Shown here piece by piece: positions 10,059 through 20,089 of a stretch of DNA of 64,000 bases; position 1 is the first letter of the stretch; every line of letters starts with the position of its first letter. The notes beneath the pieces are model-generated. The model ran no database searches. It saw nothing but the letters and a program-made list of their open reading frames with translations, and had not been told where the DNA came from. Both the position numbers and the translations under genes were made by a program. Source of the stretch: Hyphomicrobiales bacterium (lineage in GTDB: Bacteria > Pseudomonadota > Alphaproteobacteria > Rhizobiales > Rhizobiaceae); assembly GCA_900466605.1 (NCBI GenBank), contig UBMU01000015.1:1-64000 (forward strand). Reading direction: 5' to 3'.

Positions 10059-10250
10059 GCTCCCATATGTGAGCCTCACAAAAGCCGGCTGGACGCACGT
10101 GCGTCATGGGCGGTAGGAACGAACACAAGGGTGAGGCATAGGTTGCGTCCGCAATCCGTCCGAAGCCCGCTTTTGAATAATTCAGAATGCTGATTCCGGG
10201 TCCTGCACTTCGCTTGGCTTGAGCCCGAAATCGGTAGCGCGGAGAATCGC

Positions 10251-11591
10251 ATGGCGTCTGCAGCGGAACAGTTGGCTTCCAACCTCAATTTCTCGACCTT
10301 CGCCAAAGCCGAGGATCTCAAGAAGCGCCTGTGGTTCACACTGGCAGCTCTCCTCGTATACCGGTTGGGTACGCACATTCCGCTTCCGGGCCTCAATCCA
10401 GAAGCCTATGCTCAGGCATTCCGCGGGCAGGCGGGTGGTATTCTCGGTCTGTTCAACATGTTCTCGGGCGGCGCCGTGCAGCGTATGGCAATCTTTGCGC
10501 TCGGCATCATGCCCTACATTTCCGCTTCGATTATCGTGCAGCTGATGACCTCGGTTGTCCCGGCGCTTGAGAACCTGAAGAAGGAAGGCGAACAGGGCCG
10601 CAAGATTATCAACCAGTACACGCGCTATGGCACGGTGCTCCTCGGTGCGCTTCAGGCTTACGGGATTTCGGTCGGTCTTGAGAGCGGCAATGGCCTTGTT
10701 GTCGATCCGGGCATCTTCTTCCGTGTTTCCACGGTTGTTACCCTGCTCGGCGGCACGATGTTCCTGATGTGGCTCGGCGAGCAGATCACGTCGCGCGGCA
10801 TTGGTAACGGTATTTCCCTGATCATCTTTGCAGGTATCGCAGCCGGCCTTCCGCAGGCGCTTGCCGGCACGCTCGAACTCGGCCGCACCGGCGCCCTGTC
10901 TACGACGCTGATTCTCGCGGTCATTGTCATCGCGATTGCCGTTATCGCCATCATCGTTTTCGTTGAGCGTGCGCAGCGCCGGCTTCTGATCCAGTATCCG
11001 AAGCGTCAGGTCGGCAATCGGATGTTCCAGGGCGACACGTCGCACCTGCCGCTGAAGCTCAACACCTCGGGTGTTATCCCGGCGATCTTCGCGTCCTCGC
11101 TCCTGTTGCTGCCCGCGACGCTCGCAGGCTTCGCGAACAACGCAGCTTTGCCAGCATGGGCAACTTCGGTTGTGGCAGCCCTCGGCCATGGCCAACCGCT
11201 CTACATGCTTCTCTACGGTCTGCTGATCGCCTTCTTTGCTTTCTTCTATACGGCCATTGTCTTCAATCCTAAGGACACGGCCGACAATCTGAAGAAGCAT
11301 GGTGGCTTCATCCCCGGTATCCGTCCGGGTGAGCGGACTGCCGAGTATATCGACTACGTGCTGACCCGCATTACGGTGATTGGCGCGATCTACCTCGTTT
11401 TCGTGTGTATTCTGCCTGAAATTCTTGTGTCGCAAACGGGCATTCCGTTGTCCCTGGGTGGCACTTCGCTCTTGATCGTGGTTAGCGTAACTCTCGATAC
11501 GGTGGCACAGATTCAGGGTCATCTGATCGCACAGCAGTACGAAGGCTTGATCAAGAAATCGAAGTTGCGTGGAGGAAAGAGGGGCCGATGA
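10251..11591 (+). CDS. secY: Protein translocase subunit SecY
   Basis: The 446-residue polytopic membrane protein has the expected ten transmembrane helices, starting after a soluble N-terminus ([21 protein letters not shown]) and the [19 protein letters not shown] first helix. The C5 loop with [18 protein letters not shown] and the basic C-tail LRGGKRGR are present. It forms the channel for SecA- and ribosome-driven export. The stop overlaps adk by four bases, as in other alphaproteobacteria. Confidence 0.98.
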   Translation: MASAAEQLASNLNFSTFAKAEDLKKRLWFTLAALLVYRLGTHIPLPGLNPEAYAQAFRGQAGGILGLFNMFSGGAVQRMAIFALGIMPYISASIIVQLMTSVVPALENLKKEGEQGRKIINQYTRYGTVLLGALQAYGISVGLESGNGLVVDPGIFFRVSTVVTLLGGTMFLMWLGEQITSRGIGNGISLIIFAGIAAGLPQALAGTLELGRTGALSTTLILAVIVIAIAVIAIIVFVERAQRRLLIQYPKRQVGNRMFQGDTSHLPLKLNTSGVIPAIFASSLLLLPATLAGFANNAALPAWATSVVAALGHGQPLYMLLYGLLIAFFAFFYTAIVFNPKDTADNLKKHGGFIPGIRPGERTAEYIDYVLTRITVIGAIYLVFVCILPEILVSQTGIPLSLGGTSLLIVVSVTLDTVAQIQGHLIAQQYEGLIKKSKLRGGKRGR

Positions 11592-12238
11592 GACTCATAC
11601 TGTTAGGGCCGCCGGGCGCGGGTAAGGGGACCCAGGCTCAGCGGATCGTGGAGAAGTACGGAATTCCGCAACTTTCCACGGGTGACATGCTCCGTGCTGC
11701 CGTTGCGGCCGGTACGGAGGTCGGCAAGCGCGCAAAGGCAGTGATGGACGCCGGCAAGCTTGTCTCAGATGAGATCGTCAATGCCATCGTCTCCGAGCGT
11801 CTGGATGCTCCGGATTGCGCCAAGGGTTTCATTCTCGACGGTTTTCCGCGCACGCTGGTTCAGGCCGACGCGACGGAAGCCATGCTAAAGGGTAAGGGCC
11901 TCGAGCTCTCGACCGTGATCGAGATTCAGGTTGACGACAACGTCCTCGCGGACCGCGTCTCCGGGCGCTACACCTGCTCCAACTGTGGCGCAGGCTACCA
12001 CGACACCAACGTCAAGCCGAAAGTGGAAGGGGTCTGCGACCGTTGCGGCTCGACGCACTTTAAGCGCCGCCCTGACGACAATCGAGAAACCGTCGTCACG
12101 CGCCTCCAAGCCTACTACAAGGAGACATCTCCGTTGATCGGCTACTACTATGCCAAGGGCAAGCTGAAGTCGGTCGATGGCATGGCGGATATCGATCACG
12201 TCACCGGTGAGATCGATAAGATACTTTCGAAGCTTTAG
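11588..12238 (+). CDS. adk: Adenylate kinase with four-cysteine lid
   Basis: The 216-residue enzyme interconverts 2 ADP and ATP plus AMP. It has the P-loop [10 protein letters not shown] (residues 7-16), the AMP-site motif [11 protein letters not shown] and a LID insertion with two CXXC pairs (CSNC about 129-132 and CDRC about 149-152). Four cysteines in the LID normally hold a structural zinc; E. coli Adk lacks them. It is translationally coupled to secY. Confidence 0.97.
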   Translation: MRLILLGPPGAGKGTQAQRIVEKYGIPQLSTGDMLRAAVAAGTEVGKRAKAVMDAGKLVSDEIVNAIVSERLDAPDCAKGFILDGFPRTLVQADATEAMLKGKGLELSTVIEIQVDDNVLADRVSGRYTCSNCGAGYHDTNVKPKVEGVCDRCGSTHFKRRPDDNRETVVTRLQAYYKETSPLIGYYYAKGKLKSVDGMADIDHVTGEIDKILSKL

Positions 12239-12458
12239 TCTTTGAAAATAAACTTGGCGGAAGCGGTTGCTTTTCAGCACTGATTCCGCTAAACACCGCG
12301 CCAACTCGCGACATTTGATGCGATCGGCGCGGATTTCCACGGAAGTCCGGGTTCGGTCTTTTTGACATGTACGAACCCAAATTTGAACGAGCGGCCAGTC
12401 CGGCTGCATAACGAAAAGCCTCTTGCCGGATGGCAACGGGAACGCAAGGAGAATAGGC

Positions 12459-12827
12459 GTGGCACGTATCGCTGGCGTCAACATCCCGACTGCGAAGCGC
12501 GTCGTTATCGCGCTGACGTATATTCACGGGATCGGTCCAAAATTCGCGCAGGAAATCATGGAAAAGGTCGGCCTGCCGGCTGACAAGCGCGTCCATCAGC
12601 TGACGGACTCTGAAGTCCTGCAGATCCGCGAGACCATCGACCGCGATTATCAGGTTGAAGGTGACCTGCGTCGTGAGACCTCGATGAACATCAAGCGTCT
12701 GATGGACCTGGGTTGCTACCGCGGCCTGCGTCATCGCCGTGGCCTTCCGGTCCGCGGTCAGCGCACGCACACCAATGCTCGCACCCGCAAGGGTCCGGCA
12801 AAGGCAATCGCTGGTAAGAAGAAGTAA
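12459..12827 (+). CDS. rpsM: 30S ribosomal protein uS13
   Basis: The 122-residue product reads [20 protein letters not shown] from a GTG start at 12459, preceded by AAGGAG with 8 bases spacing. The longer in-frame ATG at 12423 would add a 12-residue extension not found in uS13. The C-terminal [14 protein letters not shown] reaches P-site tRNA. A gap of 220 bp separates it from adk, so a promoter may lie there. Confidence 0.96.
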   Translation: MARIAGVNIPTAKRVVIALTYIHGIGPKFAQEIMEKVGLPADKRVHQLTDSEVLQIRETIDRDYQVEGDLRRETSMNIKRLMDLGCYRGLRHRRGLPVRGQRTHTNARTRKGPAKAIAGKKK

Positions 12828-12846
12828 TTTCCGGGAAACCGGAGGT

Positions 12847-12878
12847 GAGGGGGCTGGCGGTCTGCGCCGGCCTCTTTT
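12847..12878 (+). terminator. Weak hairpin after rpsM
   Basis: GAGG plus CTGGCG pairs with CGCCGG plus CCTC through a three-base bulge, followed by TTTT. It lies 20 bases after the rpsM stop and 84 bases before rpsK. The stem is imperfect, so attenuation rather than full termination is likely. Confidence 0.4.
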
Positions 12879-12961
12879 GAGTTTCGGGCAGGGCCGCAAG
12901 GTCTCGTTCCGGTGTAGCCGCTGGCATTACGGCGGTGCAGAGATCCAAGAAAGGGATACAA

Positions 12962-13351
12962 ATGGCCAAGGAAGCCGTACGCGTTCGCCGTCGCGAACGT
13001 AAAAACATTTCGTCGGGCGTTGCTCACGTCAACTCGACGTTCAACAATACCATGATCACGATCACCGACGCACAGGGCAACGCCATTGCCTGGTCGTCCG
13101 CTGGCGCCAAGGGCTTCAAGGGCTCGCGCAAGTCGACCCCGTTCGCTGCTCAGATCGCTGCTGAAGACTGCGCCAAGAAGGCTCAGGAACATGGCATGAA
13201 GTCGCTGGAAGTCGAAGTTTGCGGTCCGGGTTCGGGTCGTGAATCCGCTCTGCGCGCGCTCCAGGCTGCTGGTTTCATGATCACGTCCATCCGCGACGTG
13301 ACGCCGATCCCGCACAATGGTTGCCGCCCGCGCAAGAAGCGCCGCGTCTGA
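12962..13351 (+). CDS. rpsK: 30S ribosomal protein uS11
   Basis: The 129-residue product starts [20 protein letters not shown] and ends [14 protein letters not shown], the canonical uS11 tail. It contains the [13 protein letters not shown] [18 protein letters not shown]. It lies on the 30S platform near the Shine-Dalgarno helix. The start used is ATG 12962, preceded by AAAGGG; an upstream in-frame ATG at 12935 would add residues not typical of the family. Confidence 0.97.
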   Translation: MAKEAVRVRRRERKNISSGVAHVNSTFNNTMITITDAQGNAIAWSSAGAKGFKGSRKSTPFAAQIAAEDCAKKAQEHGMKSLEVEVCGPGSGRESALRALQAAGFMITSIRDVTPIPHNGCRPRKKRRV

Positions 13352-13367
13352 TCATCGCCATTCACAA

Positions 13368-13396
13368 CACCGGTGAGCGGGTTTTCGCTCCCGGTG
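13368..13396 (+). promoter_or_regulatory. Hairpin in the rpsK-rpoA gap
   Basis: CACCGG-T-GAGCG pairs with CGCTC-CCGGTG, an 11-bp stem with one bulged T. No T run follows, so this looks like an RNA processing or attenuation element controlling the ratio of rpoA to upstream ribosomal genes rather than a terminator. Confidence 0.4.
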
Positions 13397-13451
13397 CTTC
13401 TCAAGCTCGGTTGTCACGATTGGATGGTGACAACGAACGGAAGGCAAAAAT

Positions 13452-14462
13452 ATGATTCAGAAAAACTGGCAGGAATTGATCAAGCCGAACAAGGTCGAGT
13501 TCTCTTCGAGCTCGCGCACCAAGGCGACGCTCGTAGCAGAGCCGCTGGAGCGCGGTTTCGGCCTCACCCTCGGCAACGCGCTTCGCCGCGTTCTGCTGTC
13601 CTCGCTGCGCGGTGCCGCAGTGACGGCTGTGCAGATCGATGGCGTGCTGCATGAGTTCTCGTCGATCCCGGGCGTCCGCGAGGACGTCACGGACATCGTC
13701 CTCAACATCAAGGAAATCGCCATCAAGATGGATGGCGATGACGCAAAGCGCATGGTCGTGCGTAAGCAGGGCCCGGGCGTTGTAACGGCTGGCGACATCC
13801 AGACGGTCGGCGATATCGAAATCCTCAATCCCGAGCATGTCATCTGCACGCTCGACGAGGGCGCCGAAATCCGTATGGAATTCACCGTCAACAACGGCAA
13901 GGGCTACGTTCCGGCCGACCGCAATCGTGCGGAAGATGCTCCGATCGGTCTCATCCCGGTTGACAGCCTCTATTCGCCGGTCAAGAAGGTGTCCTACAAG
14001 GTTGAAAATACCCGCGAAGGACAGGTTCTCGACTACGACAAGCTGAACATGACGATCGAGACCGATGGTTCGATCTCCGGTGAAGATGCTGTCGCTTTCG
14101 CGGCCCGCATCCTCCAGGATCAGCTTGGCGTGTTCGTCAACTTCGACGAGCCGCAGAAGGAAACCGAAGAGGAAGCAGTCACCGAACTCGCTTTCAACCC
14201 GGCGCTCCTCAAGAAGGTGGACGAACTCGAACTGTCTGTTCGCTCGGCAAACTGCCTGAAGAACGACAACATCGTCTACATCGGCGACCTCATTCAGAAG
14301 ACCGAAGCAGAAATGCTCCGCACGCCGAATTTTGGTCGCAAGTCGCTGAACGAAATCAAGGAAGTTCTCGCTTCCATGGGCCTGCACCTCGGCATGGAAG
14401 TGCCGGCATGGCCGCCTGAGAACATTGAAGATCTCGCCAAGCGCTACGAAGACCAATACTAA
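13452..14462 (+). CDS. rpoA: DNA-directed RNA polymerase alpha subunit
   Basis: The 336-residue protein has the N-terminal assembly domain ([21 protein letters not shown], then [16 protein letters not shown]) and the C-terminal domain that contacts UP elements and activators ([34 protein letters not shown]). It dimerises to scaffold beta and beta-prime. It is preceded by GGAAGG and followed by rplQ 44 bases later. Confidence 0.98.
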   Translation: MIQKNWQELIKPNKVEFSSSSRTKATLVAEPLERGFGLTLGNALRRVLLSSLRGAAVTAVQIDGVLHEFSSIPGVREDVTDIVLNIKEIAIKMDGDDAKRMVVRKQGPGVVTAGDIQTVGDIEILNPEHVICTLDEGAEIRMEFTVNNGKGYVPADRNRAEDAPIGLIPVDSLYSPVKKVSYKVENTREGQVLDYDKLNMTIETDGSISGEDAVAFAARILQDQLGVFVNFDEPQKETEEEAVTELAFNPALLKKVDELELSVRSANCLKNDNIVYIGDLIQKTEAEMLRTPNFGRKSLNEIKEVLASMGLHLGMEVPAWPPENIEDLAKRYEDQY

Positions 14463-14506
14463 CGTTCAAACGGCAGGCGGATGCCTGCAAGTGAAGGAGA
14501 ATAGCA

Positions 14507-14932
14507 ATGCGCCACGGTAAAGCCGGCCGCAAGCTGAATAGAACCGCTAGCCACCGCAAGGCAATGTTTGCCAACATGGCGGCTTCGCTCATCACCCATG
14601 AGCAGATCGTGACCACCCTGCCGAAGGCAAAGGAAATCCGTCCGATCGTTGAAAAGCTCGTCACCCTCGGCAAGCGCGGCGACCTGCACGCTCGTCGTCA
14701 GGCGATCTCGCAGATCCGTGACGCCGCTGTCGTTTCGAAGTTGTTCGACACGATCGCTTCGCGCTACGCAACCCGCAACGGCGGCTACCTGCGTATCATG
14801 AAGGCCGGCTACCGCCAGGGCGACAACGCTGCTCTCGCCGTCATCGAATTCGTTGACCGCGACACCTACGCCAAGGGCGCAGCTGACAAGGCTCGCGTTG
14901 AAGCCGAAGCTGCTGCAGCTGAAGCCGCTTAA
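14507..14932 (+). CDS. rplQ: 50S ribosomal protein bL17
   Basis: The 141-residue protein starts [20 protein letters not shown], the standard bL17 opening, and carries an alanine/glutamate-rich tail. It ends the ribosomal supercluster, with a perfect terminator 23 bases downstream. Confidence 0.97.
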   Translation: MRHGKAGRKLNRTASHRKAMFANMAASLITHEQIVTTLPKAKEIRPIVEKLVTLGKRGDLHARRQAISQIRDAAVVSKLFDTIASRYATRNGGYLRIMKAGYRQGDNAALAVIEFVDRDTYAKGAADKARVEAEAAAAEAA

Positions 14933-14954
14933 TCCTTTCCGGTCCGCCGGAAGC

Positions 14955-14986
14955 AAAACAGCCGGGCTGCAAAGCCCGGCTGTTTT
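14955..14986 (+). terminator. Rho-independent terminator after rplQ
   Basis: AAAACAGCCGGGC and GCCCGGCTGTTTT form a perfect 13-bp stem with a six-base loop (TGCAAA). It ends the alpha operon. Confidence 0.9.
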
Positions 14987-15140
14987 CGTTTTGAGAGATC
15001 GCTACTCGGGAGGGTGCTCGCTGTCCCTTGATGCAGCCGTAAACGCCAATGCGGTCTCGTGCGCTTCAGGCGACGTGTTGAGCGGTTTTGAGATCGGGGC
15101 TAGCTTGCCGACTTCCATGAACGCCTGAGGGAGTGTGCGC

Positions 15141-15524
15141 TTGATCGACCATATGACGATCGCAGTGAGTGATCTGGCAAAGAGCAAGCTCTTCTATGAG
15201 AGGGCATTTGCGCCGCTGGGATACGAACTTTCGTTCGGTGAGGAGAGCGTGTTCTGGGCCTTCGATATTGGCAATGGTTGCCTGTTCGAGATCCAGCAGG
15301 CGGACAGCGTGTCGCCTTTGACTCGCCTGCACATCGCCTTTCGCGCTCGGAGCACGGCGGAAGTAGACGCGTTCTATCAGGCCGCACTCGAAGCTGGCGC
15401 CAAAGACAATGGTTCTCCCGGCCCACGCCCACAATATACTCCAGATTATTACGCCTGCTTTGTTCTCGATCCAAATGGCTACAACATCGAAGCCATGATC
15501 AATCAACCGGCAAAGGAAGAGTGA
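15141..15524 (+). CDS. VOC (glyoxalase/bleomycin resistance) family protein
   Basis: The product of about 127 residues reads IDHMTIAVSDLAKSKLFYER, then FVLDPNGYNIEAMINQP, the two half-sites of the vicinal oxygen chelate fold. His at the N-terminal half and Glu in NIEAM are typical metal ligands. Members include glyoxalase-like enzymes and antibiotic-binding proteins, so the substrate is unknown. I chose TTG 15141 because GAGGGAG lies seven bases before it; GTG 15135 and ATG 15153 are alternatives. Confidence 0.85.
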   Translation: MIDHMTIAVSDLAKSKLFYERAFAPLGYELSFGEESVFWAFDIGNGCLFEIQQADSVSPLTRLHIAFRARSTAEVDAFYQAALEAGAKDNGSPGPRPQYTPDYYACFVLDPNGYNIEAMINQPAKEE

Positions 15525-15576
15525 CCGGCGCGAGCCGGCCCAGCTTCAGAGCGATCCTTATACCAACTCAGACAAA

Positions 15577-16233
15577 TCACGACGCGGTCGCTGCAGCCCG
15601 CGTGCGCTCGCGACCCTGACCACGCTTCCTGCTCCGTCCGATTGGTCGCCACGAGCGATAAAGGATCAACAGGATGATCACGCCGACGTAGACATATTGC
15701 TCGAGGTCGAGGACCTTCGTCGATAGCGCGAAGTGCACGGCGCCGGCGGCGGCTATGATGTAGACCAGCTTGTGCAGCCAGATCCATTTCGAGCCGAGCT
15801 TGCGGATAGATAGATTGTTTGACGTTACGGCAAGCGGAATGAGCAGCGTCAAGCCCGCCATGCCGAACATGATGAAGGGCCGCTTGAGGACATCATTCAC
15901 CACCGCGGAGAGATCGAGTGCTTGGTCCAGCACCAGGTAAACGGTAAAGTGCATCGCCACATAGTAGAAACAGAGAAGCCCAAGGGCGCGGCGATAGCGC
16001 AGATAGTTCCATCCGAGCAGGTCGCGGGCAGGGCTAACGGCGAGCGTCAGGATGAGGAAGCGGATCGCCCAAAGGCCAAGGAACAGTTCGAAGGTCTTCA
16101 CCGGATCGGCACCGAGCTGATTCGTGGCGCCGAGATAAAAGGTCCATGCGGCAGGTAGCAGCCCCACGACATAGAGAGCCCACACGGAGGCCGGCTGCCA
16201 GCGCTTCGGCAGGCTGAGCGACAATCCCGACAT
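15577..16233 (-). CDS. msrQ: Heme-binding membrane subunit MsrQ
   Basis: The 218-residue membrane protein has about six hydrophobic helices, including YLRYRRALGLLCFYYVAMHF and WLHKLVYIIAAAGAVHF with the histidines that bind b-type heme. It belongs to the ferric-reductase-like YedZ family. MsrQ passes electrons from the respiratory chain to MsrP. Its ATG overlaps the msrP stop by one base (TGATG), confirming an operon. The longer frame from 16371 overlaps msrP and is not used. Confidence 0.92.
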   Translation of the reverse strand: MSGLSLSLPKRWQPASVWALYVVGLLPAAWTFYLGATNQLGADPVKTFELFLGLWAIRFLILTLAVSPARDLLGWNYLRYRRALGLLCFYYVAMHFTVYLVLDQALDLSAVVNDVLKRPFIMFGMAGLTLLIPLAVTSNNLSIRKLGSKWIWLHKLVYIIAAAGAVHFALSTKVLDLEQYVYVGVIILLILYRSWRPIGRSRKRGQGRERTRAAATAS

Positions 16234-17180
16234 CAGAAGTTCTTCCGAAGGTCCATGCCGCTGTAGAGGCTGGCTACCTCGTCGGCATAGCCATTGAACG
16301 GGAGGGTGGGGTGTCGGCTCGCGCCGAAGAAGCCGCTTTCGCCGATCCGTCGCTCGGTCGCCTGGCTCCAACGTGGATGATCGACCTCCGGATTGACGTT
16401 GGCGTAGAAGCCGTATTCCTGCGGATTGGTCACTTGCCAGGTGTTCTTCGGTTCCTTGTCGGTCAACGTGATCCGCACGATCGACTTGATGCCTTTGAAG
16501 CCGTACTTCCAGGGCACGACCAGCCGGATCGGCGCGCCGTTTTGGTTCGGTAAAGTCTCACCGTAGAGACCGACGGCTAACAACGTCAGCGGATGACGCG
16601 CTTCGTCGAGCCGCAGCCCCTCAACATAGGGCCACTCCAGCGATTGGAATATGCCCTTTTGCCCCGGCATTTCCTCTGGTCGCACGACTGTCTCAAAGGC
16701 GACGTACTTGGCGCTTCCAAGCGGCTCGACCTTGTTGAGGAGTGAGGCGAGGGGGAAGCCGTCCCATGGGATGACCATCGACCACGCCTCGACGCAGCGC
16801 ATCCGGTAAGTTCGGCTTTCGATCGGGAACTCCCTCATCAGCGCTTCGACATCAAATGTACCGGGCTTGTTGACCATCCCATCGACTTTGATCGTCCAAG
16901 GCAGCGGCTTGAAGTCGCCGGAAAGCGCGGAGGGATCGCCCTTGTCCAAACCGAATTCGTAAAAATTGTTATAGGTCGTTACGTCCTTCAGCGGCGTCGC
17001 CTTCTCGTCGACCGTGTATTTGCTTTCGATGACCGACAATGCCGCAGCGCTGGCCTTGCTGGCGCCATAGAGCGCCATCGCGCCCAGCGTCGCGGCACCG
17101 AGGAATTCGCGGCGCCTGAGATATAGCTGTTGCGGCGTGATCTCCGAAGATGCAATCTTTGAGGGGCGATAGGTTGGCAT
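16233..17180 (-). CDS. msrP: Periplasmic methionine sulfoxide reductase, molybdopterin subunit MsrP
   Basis: The 315-residue precursor has a twin-arginine signal ([18 protein letters not shown], residues about 28-45) and the sulfite-oxidase-like fold. The molybdenum-binding cysteine lies in MRCVEAWSM at about residue 129. MsrP reduces oxidised methionines in envelope proteins. I start at ATG 17180, six bases after AGGAGG; an ATG 18 bases upstream precedes that site. It is co-transcribed with msrQ. Confidence 0.95.
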   Translation of the reverse strand: MPTYRPSKIASSEITPQQLYLRRREFLGAATLGAMALYGASKASAAALSVIESKYTVDEKATPLKDVTTYNNFYEFGLDKGDPSALSGDFKPLPWTIKVDGMVNKPGTFDVEALMREFPIESRTYRMRCVEAWSMVIPWDGFPLASLLNKVEPLGSAKYVAFETVVRPEEMPGQKGIFQSLEWPYVEGLRLDEARHPLTLLAVGLYGETLPNQNGAPIRLVVPWKYGFKGIKSIVRITLTDKEPKNTWQVTNPQEYGFYANVNPEVDHPRWSQATERRIGESGFFGASRHPTLPFNGYADEVASLYSGMDLRKNF

Positions 17181-17506
17181 CGGAAACCTCCTGAGCATAT
17201 GAGCTCGGTATAAACCTTCAACGCATCAAACGCGTCCTTGGATCATTCTCTATGCCCACCGGTGGTCCCGCGGAAAGCCAACTTTTCGTGTACGCTGTTT
17301 GATGGAATAGCCTGCAACAAAACCACGACAGCGGCCGTATATGGCCGACCAGCGTGGGAGCCCAGGCGTACCGGTTTCGGCGTTCCCGGTAGTGACAGCC
17401 AAGGCCGTTTGGATTAGGACAATTCCAAAATACGGCGATAGCCTGGCCGCTTATATCATTGCGCCCCCGCGTTGCCGACAATTTCCGACACGTAAGGAAT
17501 ATGCCA
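17181..17506 (+). other. Divergent intergenic region msrP-ilvD
   Basis: The 326-bp space must contain promoters for both the leftward msrPQ operon and the rightward ilvD. A short inverted repeat CGGCC-GTATAT-GGCCG lies at 17332-17347. I see no open frame with ribosome binding site and no clear promoter boxes. Confidence 0.4.
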
Positions 17507-19345
17507 ATGCCAGCCTATCGTTCCAGAACCACGACCCACGGCCGCAATATGGCGGGTGCGCGCGGCCTTTGGCGCGCCACGGGCATGAAGGATTCGGATT
17601 TCGGCAAGCCGATTATTGCGGTGGTGAACTCCTTCACCCAGTTCGTGCCGGGCCATGTCCACCTCAAGGACCTCGGCCAGCTCGTAGCTCGCGAAATCGA
17701 AGCCGCCGGCGGCGTCGCCAAGGAGTTCAACACGATTGCCGTCGACGACGGTATCGCGATGGGCCATGACGGCATGCTCTATTCGCTGCCCTCGCGCGAG
17801 TTGATCGCCGACAGCGTCGAGTACATGGTCAACGCCCACTGCGCCGACGCCATGGTCTGCATCTCGAACTGCGACAAGATCACGCCCGGCATGCTGATGG
17901 CGTCGCTCCGCCTCAACATCCCGACCGTCTTCGTCTCCGGCGGCCCGATGGAGGCCGGCAAGGTCGTCCTGAATGGCAAGACCCACGCGCTCGACCTCGT
18001 CGATGCCATGGTTGCCGCAGCCGACGACAAGATCAGCGACGAGGACGTCAAGGTCATCGAAAGGTCTGCCTGTCCGACCTGCGGTTCATGCTCGGGCATG
18101 TTCACCGCCAACTCGATGAACTGCCTGACCGAAGCACTTGGCCTGTCGCTGCCTGGCAACGGCTCGACGCTCGCAACGCATGCCGACCGCAAGCGCCTGT
18201 TCGTTGAAGCCGGCCACCTGATCGTCGATCTCGCACGCCGCTACTACGAGCAGGACGATATCAAGGCTCTGCCTCGCACGATTGCTTCCAAGCAGGCCTT
18301 CGAGAACGCGATGGCCCTCGATATCGCCATGGGGGGCTCGACGAATACCGTCCTTCACATCCTCGCGGCCGCGCATGAAGGCGAGATCGATTTCACGATG
18401 GCCGACATCGATGCGCTGTCGCGTCGCGTCCCGTGCCTCTCCAAGGTTGCGCCTGCCAAGAACGATGTCCACATGGAGGACGTTCACCGCGCCGGCGGCA
18501 TCATGTCGATCCTGGGCGAGCTTGAGAAGGGTGGCCTGCTCAACCGCGACTGCCCGACTGTCCATGCGGAAACGTTGGGTGACGCGATCGATCGCTGGGA
18601 TATCACCCGCACCAACAGCGAGACAGTTCGGAACTTCTACCGCGCCGCGCCCGGCGGCATCCCCACACAGGTCGCCTTCAGCCAGGAAGCGCGATGGGAC
18701 GACCTCGACACGGATCGCGAAAACGGCGTTATCCGCTCCGTCGAACATCCGTTCTCTAAGGACGGCGGCCTCGCGGTTCTGAAGGGCAATCTCGCGCTCG
18801 ACGGCTGCATCGTGAAGACTGCAGGCGTCGATGAATCGATCCTGAAGTTCTCCGGCCCGGCCAAGGTCTATGAAAGCCAGGATGCAGCCGTGAAGGCGAT
18901 CCTCTCGAACCAGGTCGTTGCCGGGGACGTCGTCGTCATTCGCTACGAAGGCCCGAAGGGTGGCCCCGGCATGCAGGAAATGCTCTATCCGACGAGCTAT
19001 CTGAAATCGAAAGGCCTCGGCAAGGCTTGCGCTCTCATCACCGACGGACGCTTCTCGGGGGGCACATCGGGCCTGTCGATCGGGCATGCGTCGCCGGAAG
19101 CCGCGAACGGTGGCACGATTGGCCTTGTCCGTGATGGCGATATGATCGATATCGACATTCCAAACCGCACCATCAGCCTGCGGGTTGATGACAAGGAGCT
19201 GGCGACACGCCGCGCCGAGCAGGAGGAGAAGGGCTGGCATCCGGCCGAGCAGCGCAAGCGCAACGTCACGACTGCGCTGAAGGCCTATGCCGCATTTGCA
19301 ACCAGCGCCGACCGCGGTGCCGTTCGCGATCTTGGCAGCCGCTGA
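17507..19345 (+). CDS. ilvD: Dihydroxy-acid dehydratase
   Basis: The 612-residue enzyme makes the 2-keto acid precursors of valine and isoleucine from dihydroxy acids. It starts [20 protein letters not shown]. Iron-sulfur ligands appear as Cys122 (SNCDKITPG) and Cys195 in [11 protein letters not shown], the numbering of the E. coli enzyme. ATG 17507 lies eight bases after AAGGA; the ATG six bases upstream is too close. A strong terminator follows. Confidence 0.97.
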   Translation: MPAYRSRTTTHGRNMAGARGLWRATGMKDSDFGKPIIAVVNSFTQFVPGHVHLKDLGQLVAREIEAAGGVAKEFNTIAVDDGIAMGHDGMLYSLPSRELIADSVEYMVNAHCADAMVCISNCDKITPGMLMASLRLNIPTVFVSGGPMEAGKVVLNGKTHALDLVDAMVAAADDKISDEDVKVIERSACPTCGSCSGMFTANSMNCLTEALGLSLPGNGSTLATHADRKRLFVEAGHLIVDLARRYYEQDDIKALPRTIASKQAFENAMALDIAMGGSTNTVLHILAAAHEGEIDFTMADIDALSRRVPCLSKVAPAKNDVHMEDVHRAGGIMSILGELEKGGLLNRDCPTVHAETLGDAIDRWDITRTNSETVRNFYRAAPGGIPTQVAFSQEARWDDLDTDRENGVIRSVEHPFSKDGGLAVLKGNLALDGCIVKTAGVDESILKFSGPAKVYESQDAAVKAILSNQVVAGDVVVIRYEGPKGGPGMQEMLYPTSYLKSKGLGKACALITDGRFSGGTSGLSIGHASPEAANGGTIGLVRDGDMIDIDIPNRTISLRVDDKELATRRAEQEEKGWHPAEQRKRNVTTALKAYAAFATSADRGAVRDLGSR

Positions 19346-19375
19346 ACGACCTGATTAAAAGGGAATGTGAAATGG

Positions 19376-19407
19376 ACCGGCCGCTAAAGCGGCCGGTTTA
19401 TTTTTTT
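19376..19407 (+). terminator. Terminator after ilvD
   Basis: ACCGGCCGC and GCGGCCGGT form a 9-bp perfect stem around TAAA, followed by TTTATTTTTTT. The stop codon of the convergent gene on the other strand lies in the loop, so both genes share this compact end. Confidence 0.88.
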
Positions 19408-19740
19408 GTAGGTCTCGTCCAGCTGCTGCAAGCGTTGGTCATAGGCGGCCTTGATGCAGGCGGCATCTGCGCTGCATTCCTGGCGCTTCTTCAGCCAGGC
19501 CGTTTGCTCATCCTGTAGCGTGCCGCGCGAACCCATCGCCATCAGGCCGGACAGCAGATCAAATGTCGTCACCATCTTCACATCGGCATCGTTCAGCGAG
19601 CGGTTCTCGCAGATCACCTTTTCGTCCGGCTTCAACTCCTTGGCTTCACAGTCGAAGCTCGCGGAGTAGGCATCGCTGGCCAGGCCTGTGCACAAGATAA
19701 ATATCGAAAAAAGGAGAAGCCTGCTGCGGAGGTGTCTCAT
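19384..19740 (-). CDS. LprI-like (lysozyme inhibitor family) exported protein
   Basis: The 118-residue product starts MRHLRSRLLLFSIFILCTGL, a signal peptide cleaved near ASDAYSA. The mature part has four cysteines (FDCEAK, VICENR, QECSAD, ACIKAA) and the pattern DEQTAWLKKRQEC typical of the LprI/DUF1311 domain. Family members include a mycobacterial lysozyme inhibitor; the function here is unproven. AGGAA lies seven bases upstream of the chosen ATG. It converges on ilvD. Confidence 0.8.
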   Translation of the reverse strand: MRHLRSRLLLFSIFILCTGLASDAYSASFDCEAKELKPDEKVICENRSLNDADVKMVTTFDLLSGLMAMGSRGTLQDEQTAWLKKRQECSADAACIKAAYDQRLQQLDETYKKINRPL

Positions 19741-20089
19741 GCATGAGTTCCTGTTCAATTGCCGGTGGATCTGCTTAGCGGTAGATGATGCACGTGTTGG
19801 CTTCGGCAAGAACAGAGTTGCGTTTGCAGGGTGAATTGACGGGGGACGGTTTCTATCGCGCTTTGAGAAGGACTGGTCGCTGCCATCCGTAGAGTCAAGA
19901 TGTCTCCCATAGGTGACATTGCTTCTCTTTTACCCATTGATATCAGCCGTATGGGGCGCGTTCCTGAATCAGTTTGGGAGGCATTTTCAGCAGTACGTGA
20001 GCCGCCTCATTCTTCATGCTTCTGCCCTCTTTCCTTTCTAGCGTCCGGCGCTACAACGTCTTCACAAGAGAATTTCAGAAGGACTTCCC
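19741..20089. other. Intergenic region between lprI-like gene and degP-like gene
   Basis: This 349-bp space separates two divergently transcribed genes, so it should hold two promoters. A frame of 65 codons at 19900-20097 lacks a ribosome binding site and family resemblance. AGAAGGA sits before the protease ATG at 20090. I see nothing else in it. Confidence 0.4.
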
